A stretch of 64,000 nucleotides of DNA from Mytilus edulis (taxonomy: Eukaryota; Mollusca; Bivalvia; Mytilida; Mytilidae), in the NCBI RefSeq assembly GCF_963676685.1, contig NC_092346.1:91608255-91672254 (forward strand), given 5' to 3'. Every line of letters starts with the position of its first letter. Position 1 is the stretch's first letter. Shown piece after piece: positions 11,231 to 23,000 of the stretch. A program made the position numbers and the translations under genes. The notes beneath the pieces are model-generated. The model ran no database searches and had not been told where the DNA came from. It saw only the letters and a list, made by a program, of their open reading frames with translations.

Positions 11231-13057
11231 AATGGTAAGACGTTCCTTATCTCCTGGTGGTACCCTTTCTGTTACTCATGTTTATTAGGGATTGGTATTT
11301 TGACGTACTGTAGAAGGTAGACCATTTTACAAAAGAATATCATTCAAGCCCTTTGCAAAAAGATAGTCTTTATTTGTAGTATTACTTCCCCCTTGCAGAC
11401 TTTTATTTAATTGGGAATAGCAAATCAATTTTATTGTTGATATTATGGAAAAAGGAACCTTTTCATCCATTATACGTTTATTCAAAATTGCTTTTCACAA
11501 AATAATTGTTTATTTTGTATTACTTGAAAAGAAAGAAATAGTAGTTCCAGTAGATCAAATATATACATTTGAATCAGATCTTAAAAGTTTAAATGCTTTA
11601 TTATGATTGAACTGCTAAATCACTTTTGATACTATTTAGTTATATATTGTTGGATTTCAATGTGAAAGGTTGACCAGGCATATTTATTGGACATAATTTG
11701 TCATAAACTACACTTAAAGTGACCATAAAGTTTCCTAATTTCATAGCCCATTCAAATAATAGTCAATTTTAAATAAATATTTATTTTCTTTTACCTGGAG
11801 TCCTCAATAAGGTAATTGATGATGATTTGAAAATCCAATTAATATGTACTTTTTTATTCTATTACCCATAATTTTTTTTGTTAAATTTGATACTGAACAA
11901 TTACAAAAACTATGAATTAGAGTTTGGAAGACTTATTTGTTTTCTTCTTCTTATACTTCCTCTCAAGTTAAGGACCTAATGATAGCTGGAAAGTAAGTAT
12001 AACTAATTATCATTATACTTCTGATAGTCATCACTCTTTTATGGGATGAACATCTGTTTTGCCGATTTATAGTTTGAAGCAAGTTTAATATGTTAATTTT
12101 TATATTCCTGCAACAGATTTTGTGCAATCTGTTTTTGGCTATTCCACAAGATTGTGTTATCCTGTACTCTTCAATATGTTTCTTTATGAAATAACTCTGA
12201 GGTACAGCAACTGATAGTAGTACGACATATCAGCGGGTTAAAACGTTGAGCTTACTTTCAGTAACGCCGTTCTCTGATCATGCTAATACAACATCGTTTT
12301 TTTTGTTAGTACTAGTGTATTTGTTTCTAATATACTGTTCTTTTAGAGTAAAGTGTCTCTCCTGTGCTGGTTTCTATTTTCATATGCTTTTTTGTTAGTT
12401 CACTGGTGGGTATTAACCCCACAACATATTTTAATGACTGTTCAAAGTTAATGGTTGTCATGACTTTTATGTGAAAAATTTGGTTTTGATATGATTTTAA
12501 TTTAAAAAAAAAATATTTCTGTGATGAGAGCATGTTTTATGCAAAAATTATTCTATATATAATACTTTTTTCCTTTTTAATTGATATTTAAGCAAATTCA
12601 AATATTTAAGATGTTTTTCCCACTAATTTTCATGCATATTTAAACTGACTGTATATGTTGATTTGATAGTGTCATTTTAATCAGGTGTATTAAACATTTT
12701 ACTGATGCTAATAGTTGTAGAGTTGTAGAATATATAAGAACTAGTAATGTCAATCATGATAAAATTAAATGACTTGGACACATGAAAGAGGAGGGGGAGG
12801 GGGTCGTCCTGAATACCCAGAAAAACAGCTGCATCTTGAATTCCTGAAAAATCAAGAGTTTTTTCACGGACTCCTAAAAGTTAATCCCTAAGAATTCACC
12901 AATATGACACACCATGAATATATCCTACTGTAATCATATGTCTCAGTATTGGTTTACAGTTTTTATCAGAGAATTTGATCATACAAGTAATAAAAATAAA
13001 AGTATGGTGTATTTTGACAAATGTTTCAATATGCTATGATTATATTTTTTCTTATAG
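11231..13057. other. AT-rich stretch upstream of copy B, no gene recognised
   Basis: No supported exon. Two short blocks (near 11235 and 11787, the latter with TACCTGGAGTCCTCAATAAG) recur together near 15048-15110, suggesting pieces of another dispersed repeat. Confidence 0.4.
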
Positions 13058-13114
13058 ACTTCTATTATCCAGGTGTAGAAATAATATTACGGCAGCTTCA
13101 ACATGAATATTGAG
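13058..13114 (+). CDS. Candidate first coding exon of copy B (5' UTR plus four codons)
   Basis: Acceptor TTTTTTCTTATAG ends at 13057 and donor GAG|GTAAAC follows 13114. All three frames of the 57-nt exon hit a stop if read through, but ATG at 13103 gives Met-Asn-Ile-Glu and ends in phase 0, matching the phase-0 start of the candidate exon at 14078. This would make it a leader exon holding the start codon. Support is the splice signals and phase only. Confidence 0.3.
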
Positions 13115-13384
13115 GTAAACATTATTATTAGATAATAATAATAATAAGTTTTGCTATGTATGTAGCCATTATTAATGAGAATAATGTGAATCTGTGAGTA
13201 TCCCAATAATTAGAACTCACATTCTGATATGTGGTTCATATATCTGTATGTAGCTGGAGCTGGCATGTCAGTTAACTGCTAGTAGTCTGTTGTTATTTAT
13301 GTATTATTGTCATTTTGTTTATTTTCCTTGGTTCATCTTCTGACATCAGACTCGGACTTCTCTTGAACTGAATTTTAATGTGCG

Positions 13385-13740
13385 TATTGTTATGCGTTTA
13401 TTTTTCTACATTGGCTAGAGGTATAGGGGGAGGGTTGAGATCTCACAAACATGTTTAACACCGCCGCATTTTTGCGCCTGTCCCAAGTCAGGAGCCTCTG
13501 GCCTTTGTTAGTCTTGTATTATTTTAATTTTAGTTTCTTGTGTACAATTTGGAAATTAGTATGGCGTTCATTATCACTGAACTAGTATAAATTTGTTTAG
13601 GGGCCAGTTGAAGGACGCCTCCGGGTGCGGGAATTTCTCGCTACATTGAAGACCTGTTGGTGACCTTCTGCTGTTGTTTTTTTATATGGTCGGGTTGTTG
13701 TCTCTTTGGCACATTCCCCATTTCCATTCTCAATTTTATT
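13385..13740 (+). repeat. Dispersed repeat (GTCCCAAGTCAGGAGCCT family)
   Basis: Contains GCCTGTCCCAAGTCAGGAGC at 13476, shared with 25343, followed by a long block ending GGCACATTCCCCATTTCC. A familiar mussel repeat; non-coding here. Confidence 0.7.
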
Positions 13741-14077
13741 TCCTAAAACCGGAATAATTAAATTCACATTTTTGTTTATTCTTCAAAAATCGCAATACTA
13801 AATGCATGCAATAATTTCTGAATTTACAGTATATAATACTTATACAAAACCTCTAAACATTCAGTGATTAATCAAGATTCTTTATTTCTTATAAAACCAA
13901 CTCAGTGGTACAAAGAAAGATATGTTTACATATTATAACATACAGCAGTATATATTTCTCCTTCTTCCAATAAAGTTTCAATGCTAACACTCCACATGGT
14001 GATCAGCATACATATTTTGAATGTAAACATTTTTGTTGACTATTTGTTCATATTTTTTCCTGCATTGATTAAACAAG

Positions 14078-14230
14078 ATGAACATGCTGGTATTCAAGCA
14101 AGCCAACATAAGAAAGATGCAGGAAGCTATAAAAAGTTTGTTTGACATCTTCCATGATATACTGGAGAAAGATTTTGATTATGGTGCATACTTTTGTGCA
14201 AACGAAATACTACAAAGGTTACAGGGTGAT
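14078..14230 (+). CDS. Candidate N-terminal exon of copy B
   Basis: An open 153-nt stretch after an AG (AAACAAG) and before a good donor, GAT|GTAAGG. It encodes 51 residues starting MNMLVFKQANIRKMQEAI, amphipathic and rich in Ile, Leu, Phe, Lys and Glu, in keeping with a helical N-terminus. Start and end are in phase 0. The next confirmed exon (17064) enters in a different phase, so at least one exon of length 2 mod 3 is missing between them, or a weaker donor at CAAAG|GTTACA is used. Could also be a chance ORF. Confidence 0.35.
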
Positions 14231-14849
14231 GTAAGGTTGTTTTAACTCAAATCTGGACACAGTGGTAGTACTAAACAAAGTTCATACAAAATTAAATCAA
14301 ACTTACATGGTCATCATTTGTCAGTCATATGGCACCAGACATGTAATGACTTTGAAGATAACATAATAATTTAAGTTTCTTGTTAATGTTACAAAGATTA
14401 AATAATAAGTTGTGGTGAACTTCACGATTGATAAATATTTTCCCAAACTGCAGTTTATATTTTTTTCCAAAATATGATAAAAAGTAAATTCATTGACCTT
14501 GTTATCTCATATCATGCAAAAATTAAACAATGAATAATCTCTACTATCTGTATGTGAACAAACAGAATACTGATTGATAAAATTTTGAAATGAAGCATTA
14601 AATATTATGTTTTTAGAACATGAAAATAAACAAGGAGTTACTGTACTCATTTACCTAAGAAAACAAATAAATGTATGCTACTTTAAAAAAAAATTAAATT
14701 GTTTAGTTATCTCCATTTCATAAAGCAAAGTTAGTTGGGAAACGGTTTCGAGTTGTAAAAGTAAAGTTATAACCATAAGATTAAAACATATATTTTTTTA
14801 TTTAAATGGGAAGTTTGTTTTACAAATAAATACAATGTATGAATGTTTG

Positions 14850-15060
14850 TTAATATCAGCAAATAAAGGCAACAGTAGTATACCGCTATTCGAAATTCAT
14901 AAATCGATTGAGGAAAAAACAAATCCGGGTTACAAACTAAAACTGAGGGAAACACATCAAATATAAGAGGAGAACTACGACACAACAAAAACACAACAAT
15001 AAAATGTAACACACACAGAAACGAACTATAATATAACAACGGCCATTTTACCTGGAGTCC
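14850..15060. repeat. Dispersed repeat (GGCAACAGTAGTATACCGCT family)
   Basis: Shared with 47780-47960: the AGTAGTATAC, CATAAATCGAT, CCGGGTT-CAAACTAAAAC and GAGGGAAACACATCAA blocks are in the same order. Familiar from mussel sequence. The overlapping 90-codon minus ORF is repeat sequence. Confidence 0.75.
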
Positions 15061-15829
15061 TCAATAAGGTAATTGACAATGACAAGACGTTCCTTCTCCC
15101 TATGTGGTACCATTTGTGTTATTGATAATTCTGTGATTAATAACGAATGTAAAAATAATATTCGTGTCTATGGCTACATTGTGTTAATAGTGTATTGTTA
15201 CATTAGCTTTATCAAATTTGAACCTTCCGTATAGTTTAGTTGCCTATTTCTCTGATATGTACTTGATTATAATAATAATATTCTTCAAGAAACATCATGT
15301 ACTACAATTTAGAAGTGTTAAAGGCGATATATATAGTTATGTACTTTACTGCAAATCCTACCCTTATTATAATTTGAACAATGAATGAAGTGATTCCTAT
15401 TACCAAATTTGTTTTTGGTGAAAAATTTAAACTTGAGATGCAATAATATTAAAAGACAACACGAAACGACCTCACATGTTTTCAACAAAAATAATGGACG
15501 AAATTATTGACTTAATAAACATCGCGAGAGTAAAAAATAGTTTTCATCTAAAGCATGGCAGACATTGAAAGTTTCTATAACTTCCAAAAAAACGGATACT
15601 GCAAAGTGAAATTGTGAAGTCTGCAAACCCGACGTGCACATTGCTGCATCACTCGTTTGTGATGGCTGCCATAGAGTGGTTTCACCAAAAAAGCGTCGGA
15701 CTGAAACATGCTCCCTAAACAACATACTTGACGTGTGACAAACTGCCATTGTAAATAAAAAATTTAGAAATTAAATGTAATAATGTAAATTCAAATAAAA
15801 GTTTTCAAGTTTTCATTTAAAATACATAT

Positions 15830-16050
15830 TACTTGTCCCAGCATACATGTACATTGAAGTGCATTATCGTAACAATAACACAATGTAACCGTATACACAT
15901 ATTTTATTGTTACATTCATAATAAATCGGTTCCTTACCCAGCCCTGTGTTCCGGCAATTAGTCTCCAATGTAACAATAACTTTTTTATTATTGTTACATT
16001 CCAATGTAACCGTAGCCAGTGTCAAAAAAATATTTGGGTAAAAAAACAAC
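15830..16050. repeat. AATGTAAC-rich repeat with perfect hairpin
   Basis: AATGTAAC or its complement occurs repeatedly. AATGTAACAATAA at 15967-15979 is exactly inverted at 15988-16000 with an 8-nt spacer. It may be the remains of a small inverted-repeat element; termini not found. Confidence 0.5.
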
Positions 16051-16388
16051 CAGGTAAAGCTACAGGTAGTTAAATGACAATCTGTTGATAATCTCTCTCA
16101 ATACCTATTGCACAATTTAAATGGACAAATTGTATTGACAATTTTTTATACTGGTCGGACAATAGGTATTACAATAGCACAAAGGTAACTGGATATGGAC
16201 AGTAATGAGAGCAATTTTTGGATCTGTCAGAAAGCCACTTCCTGTGTTTCAGTACATTAAACTATGAGTGGGGTTTGCTTAGCATGACAACACATACATT
16301 CTTGTTAGTATCTGCTTACAAGAAAGTTAATGAATATAGTGATATCTGACACCTCATTTACCAAAGCAGAGCTTTAGTTTTATTTTGA

Positions 16389-16750
16389 ATGAATGAATGA
16401 ACTTTATTCTGACAAAACTACATGTCATAGTTACAGAGAAAATATATATTTACAATTACATATATGTATATATAAGTATGCACATGTGTGAACAAAACTT
16501 ACATACTTTTTCTAAAATGATAGTATTGTCTGAATTAAATAAACTATTAAATGTGTATGTATTTGGATTTTTACAGCAGTATTCAGGTAAACATTTCTTT
16601 CTCTCTAAATCCAAAGATTTACAAGTCATGATATAATGAAAATCGTCACCGATTTCACTTGAATTGCAGAGATGACAAAGTCTGTCGTTTCGTGACAATC
16701 CTCGCCATCTTCTTCAATCTTTACAAAACTTGTTACAGTAATGACTCTAC
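16389..16750 (-). mobile_element. LINE 3' end (C-terminal zinc-knuckle-like fragment)
   Basis: On the minus strand an open frame reads SRNDRLCHLCNSSEIGDDFHYI, then LP-Y, N-YTF and LFNS. This is the cysteine-containing tail found after the reverse transcriptase of many non-LTR retrotransposons (CxxC, then IGDEFHY-like). Upstream the frame has a stop. On the minus strand the fragment ends in short TTCA repeats (16385-16400 on the plus strand), typical of CR1-like 3' tails. A 5'-truncated, dead insertion. Confidence 0.75.
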
Positions 16751-17063
16751 CATGGTCATTTGCTTGATTATAAGGTAAAATATTAAGGTAATAGTATCTT
16801 ATAGAAACACAATATTACAAATAAGACATCTTTGTATTAATTGAAAAAAAAACATCTGAAGTTTACATATCAAGTTTATGAAGTCAAGTGTTCTTTTTAT
16901 TGTGGTTTGCATGGAAAGAAAACCAGGTATCTTGTCAGGATTCAATGTTATTAGCTTTTTAAGGATTCAAATTTATTCAGTTTGGTAAATATTTATTGGA
17001 AAAATTTTGCTTTGCTAAATGTTTTAATAAAAACTTGTTTAAAATATTTTCATGTATTTCCAG

Positions 17064-20000
17064 CAAAAAAACCCAAGAAATGCAGCAGTTGGAAGCGAAA
17101 CATGATGAAATGAAAAGTGAGTGAAATTGTAATTTAAATAAACGCAATATATGGCATTTGTTTAAACACATGACTTATTTCTCATCCTAGTCTATGGTAT
17201 TTAAGTAAAAGGAAAGGAAAGGAAAAAACAGAACTCTATACTATGTGATCAGTTTTATATATTGTAAACCCAGAAATTTTTGTGAGCATTTATTATTGCA
17301 ATTGTTGAAAAATTGACACAAATGCGAGATTGATAACTGGGATTTCAGAAAATGCAGAATACAAATAATGCTATGAAAACTTAAAACTGAGTATTTATTT
17401 TTGCAAAACCTATTCTGTCATTTTTTAGCAATAATAAAATCATCTCATATTTATACCTTCCTACATAGAAGACACTTTTAACCAAATATATCATTGTCCG
17501 TCTATCTGTCTTGTTTTCTCCTTTTAGTCTGTTTATCAGATAAGTTTTTGGTACATCTAAGCTCAAGATGAAATCTGCCATTTTTAAATAGTATCAGGAA
17601 GATTGTCAATGAAAACTCTCCTTCTAACCATATTTTAATAGAGCCAAACTTGAAAACATTTCTTCATAATACATTAAGTTTGTAGCATTTGTTTTTTTGA
17701 TAAAAGGACTTGAGGTTTCCTATGGCAAACTTTCACTTTGTCATTTCTCTATATGAGGAAGTGTGTCAATACACAATCGTGTACAGCTAACATTGGAATT
17801 GATTGGTACATACAAAAATTGCTTCAAATCCATGTTATGCATCCAGTGCAAGTTTTTCTCTAGCTTACTAGCTTTGTGCAGCTAAATGTAGATCAGTTGT
17901 TTTATGTTCAATTAAATTAGAATGTATTTTACCTATATTGTTTTTAATTTGTGCTTTGTAGATAAAACAACAGATTTGTATCAACAGTTACTTGATGAGA
18001 AGAGAGAGAATGCTGATAGAAAGATTGAATTTGCTAAGTTACAGGAAAAAGTTAATCTAATGGAAAATATGGTGGAAGAGAAAACAAATAAAATTACAGA
18101 GTAATAACTCCATTGTAAAATGAATTATTTATTACTTATATCCAAGTTGTTTGATTGTGAAACTTATTAGGGCTATCTACCTTTATTTTTTTTTATTACT
18201 GTTTGTAGTTTTACAACACTTCTGTTGTATTTATAGGGTTAACTAGCCTTTAAAGAGTTGGTTTTGGAAATTAATAAGTTGCAGTTGAATGTGAAACTTG
18301 TTAGGGTTATCTACCTTTCACAAGATCCCTTACTGTTAAAAAAACACTGAGGTTGTGAGTTCAAACCCTGCACGTGGCAGGTGGACTAGACTCCAATCTT
18401 AATTGACTAGGATTGTCAATTTTCCTGAAAGTCAGTAATTCTCCCGGCACTCCAGCTTCTTCCACCAATAAAATTCTTACTGCCATGAAATACCACAATA
18501 GTGCTCAGTGTGGTGTTAAAAGCCAATCAATAATTTTTTATTCTATTTCAATTGGTGAAAAGATTTTTCAGATATATCTGCATAGTAATCATGTAGTGCT
18601 TAAAGATGAGTGCATCAGGACATTTGTTATATTGTAGGCTTATGAAAGACAAAAATGTGCAATTATCTGCAAAAGAAAAGGAGAAATTGTTAGAAAATGC
18701 AAATAAAAAGTAAGTTTCTAGTATGATCATTGAATTCATTCCATGTTGCATACTTTCATAGATTTTATTTGTATATATATTAAATGAAATTGTCTAGCAT
18801 TTTAGAAGTTTGAATAAAAGTAAATATACAGTATATGACAATGAGACAGCAATCTTAAAACAATAAATCTTTAAAAAGACATCCAGGGGCCCATTTTCTG
18901 CAGCAATAGACAAATGTTTATGCCAAGAGACTAATATTTTTTAGTTCCAGCTACATCATTTCTTAAGTTCAGAAATGTTTATCACTGATCTTCCATGACT
19001 CATAAATTCTAGTTATGAAAAATTAAGATAAATAAACTCATCATAGATTCCTGGATTAAATTTTGTAATTACGCCGGACGCGCGTTTCGTCTACAAAAGA
19101 CTCATCAGTGACGCTCGAATCCAAAAAAGTTAAAAGGCCAAATAAATTGTAGTCTTAAGACAACCTCTAACTTGAGAAAGGTAAATTAACATGTTGGAGG
19201 TTTTAATCACTTTTTTAATACTTCCCCCTTTTAATCAAATACATTCCCTTCTGAACTTTCCCTTTTAATGAACTAATTACAGCAGCACCTGCCTATGGAG
19301 TATATCTCCAAGTTGAAATCATATTCCATGGCTTGAATTTTCTATAATGATTTCCTTGATAGAGGGTTGCTGCTTAAAAAGAAGCTATTGCACCAAGGGT
19401 TCTTAATGGTAAAGTTGTAGCCATCTTTCCAGAAGTTTTCCTGCCACTCTCATGATTTGATTAGATGTTATGAAATATTTGTGCCACAGATGACAACTGA
19501 TATTTTTGACATGTTAGAAACTATAATTTTACTTGTATGTATGTGTGTGTGCTTGTTTGTTAAGGATTGAAGAATTAGAGGAAGAAATAAAGGAAATGAA
19601 AGCCAGTAAAGATAGAGCAACTAGAAAGATGTCAGTAAGTTCTCTGGCAATTTTGTCTTATGTTTTGGTAATAGATAAATAGATATTTATGTTATTAAAG
19701 TGTCACCATTCATTACCGTATCCAGATATATATATATAGAAAATCATAAGAACCTAACATTTAATAAAAGAATGCCAGCCAAAAATGACTGATGAGACGC
19801 TATCATTAAAACAGACATCTAATACATACGTTAAATACTTTGTCACAAGTCAATGTTGTCCCTGAAATGTGACATTATATAAAGGAGTACTATGACCTCT
19901 GAGAAATGTGACTTACTGTAGAGCTGTTACTTTTACCTAAATGAAATGATTTTATGTAAAGCAGAACTGTGATTGCCCTGAAATATGGTTTAATGTAGAG

Positions 20001-23000
20001 TAGTTCTGTGATCTCTGTGAAATATGACTTTAAGTGACTGATAAGTCATAATGAAAGAATAGGATTTTTATGCCCCACCTACGATAGTAGAGGGGCATTA
20101 TGTTTTCTGGTCTGTTCGTCCGTTCGTCCGTCCGTTCGTCTGTTCGTCTGTTCGTCCGTTCGTTCGTCCGTCTGTCCCACTTCAGGTTAAAGTTTTTGGT
20201 CAAGGTAGTTTTTGATGAAGTCCAATCAACTTGAAACTTAGTATACATGTGCCCTATGATATGATCTTTCTAATTTAAATGCCAAATTAGAGTTTTGACC
20301 CCAATTTTACGGTTCACTGAACATAGATAATGATATTGCTAATTTCAGGTTGAAGTTTTTGGTCAAGGTAGTTTTTGATAAAGTAGAAGTCCAATCAACT
20401 TGAAACTTAGTATACATGTTCCCTTTGATAAGATCATTCTAATTTTAATGCCAAATTAGAGAATTTATTCCAATTTCACGGTCCACTAAACATAGAAAAT
20501 GATAGTGCGAGTGGGGCATCCGTGTACTGTGGACACATTCTTGTTGATTTCTAAAAAGTTGCTGAAAGTATTGGAAAATAATCATAGATCAAAAAGATAT
20601 TGGCCAATTATTTTTTTTTATTTTTACATTGTTATAATTTATATAATATTGTTGTATGGCATAAGTTATTTATTGTGTAAGTTTAGAAATACAAAAGTCA
20701 TCCTACTATTTTATGTTTTAAAAGCAAAAGATATTTCAGATACAAGATGGTGATCGTGGAAACACTTCAAAAAGGTTTTTTTTCACATGATAAGATTAAT
20801 TATTAGGAATGAATTAAATGGCTGAATTCTGAGAATGTTTAGAATTTCAAAGATGGTTTATTTTTTTATCATACAGTGTATTGATGATCAAAACAAGATT
20901 TTAAGATTGAAACAGGAAAGAACAAGTAATGGAGGTAATAAAATTAAGAGTTTATGTAAAACAAAATCACCATATAATCCATTCTTATTTTACAATTCCA
21001 TGGATTTTTTCTATGAAAATTGATATCAGAGTAAAAAATTTAAGTAGAAAATGTATTTTTAGAAATGTTCAGTTTTTCGACATGTACTGCATAAAAATAA
21101 CTCTTCAAAGATACCAGGCTGATATCTAGTTTAAAAAATGTGTCCGACGACCCCGCCTGTTAACGAACATGCCAACCAACATGCTGCCATGGCTAAAAAT
21201 AGAACATGGGGGTAAAATGCAGTTTTTGGCTTATATCTCTGAAACTAAAGCATTTAGAGTAAATATGACATAGTAAAAATGTTCATCAGATTGAACCTAT
21301 CTTCCCTGAAATTTTCAGACCAATCAGACAACCTGTTGTTGGGTTGCTGCCCCTAAATTAGTAATTTTAAGGAGATTTTGCAGTTTTTGGTTATTATCTT
21401 AAATATTATTATAGATAGAGATAAACTGTAAACAGCAATAATGTTTAGCAAAGTAAGATCTACAAATACTTCAACACGACCAAAATTGTCAATTGACCCC
21501 TTAAGGAGTTATTGCCCTTTAAAGTCAATTTTTTTACAATTTTTCGTTAATTTTTGTAATCTTTTACAAAAATATTTTCCTCTTAAACTACTGAGACAAA
21601 TTTAACCAAACTTGACCACAATCATCATTAGGATATCTAGTTTACAAAATGTGTCCAATGACCACGCCTTCCAACCAACATGGCCGACATGACTAAAAAT
21701 ATAACATATGGGTAAAATGCAGTTTTCGGCTTATATCTGAAACTAAAGTAAAAGTATAATGGTTGCATTATTTCATGCATCAATTGTAAACAAAAATATC
21801 AGGTGAGCGACACAGCTAGGCTCCTTGGAGCCTCTAGTTTTATTTAGATTTGTTGTGTTGATAATATTATATATATAAACAGTTTCACAACTTTTTAGAT
21901 GATTTATGGAGCTTTTTATATAGTTTGAGCTTCAACTTATTGTTGAAAACCTTACACTGAATAACAGATGTTTTCTGTCTTTTAGAAAGTCCGTTATTAA
22001 TTCGGAATTTTTGCTATTTTACTCTTTCCTTTACAATTAGTTATTATAAAATATATGTCTTTATCTGGTTGCGCTTCTTCAAGCTTAGTATAACTTTTTT
22101 ATACTATCTACTGGCTTCCTTTGTATTTTTTAAATCTTATGTTATATGTAACAAATAATTAGCTCACAATCACTACATTTCACAACGTCCTAAGACTTTA
22201 GTTCTGTATTGTCATAGCTTTATATGTGAAAATTCTAAGCAGGAATAAATGATTAGTTTTGATTGACATGCTTTTTTTTCAATTAAGGTGTTCATATGAA
22301 GGAAAGGATTAAATATACAGTTCATGATAAAAGTAAAATGACTTATGAAAAGAAACTTACCAAGTTTAGTTTCGTTGTTAAGATAGATGTCTTGTAGTCA
22401 TTTGCATATGAAAAAGTAGAATATGTGTATGAAATAATACACTATTTTCTTTTTGTATTTTAGATGATTCAGATGAAGTTCAACAATTAAAACGAGAAAT
22501 CTATGTTAAAGATAAGGTAAAGCATATTACTGTATTACCACAATCTTTTGATTATAAATGAAATTGAACTTCAATCTAGTTTTCTGACACTTTCGTATAA
22601 ATTTTCATTTGCTACTTGATTAAAAACATTACAGCAGTGCCTGTATATGAAGTCAAATTTACAGATAAATCATGTCTGTAAATGACTATTTTTGAAGTTT
22701 TGTACAGATTTAAAAATTATAAGATGTTGTAAAAATGCCTAAAAATATACCACAGTAGTAATGAAGAAACATTTAATGTATAAGTTGATATTTCTATAAA
22801 TAGTGCGTTATCATATTTCAAACCATAAAATTTCATCATGTTTCTTGTTTATATCACTTCTTGCAATTTTTCTATTTCATACAGGATATAGCTCATTTAG
22901 AGGATCAGTTTTACACAGAACAAAAAGTAGTTTTAGGTATAATTGGTGGAATCAGAACTGATGTCAAGTGAGTTATGGTATTTTCCCACATTTTAAAGTG

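Noticed and set aside
15545..15740. Zinc-finger-like peptide (CEVCKPDVHIAASLVCDGC) on the plus strand
   Set aside because: It needs a frameshift from the ATG-started frame, has no splice context, and CxxC pairs alone are weak evidence.
20030..20248. Minus-strand ORF with Arg/Thr/Asp/Glu repeats
   Set aside because: It is the (GTCCGTTC)n simple tract of a dispersed repeat read on the opposite strand.
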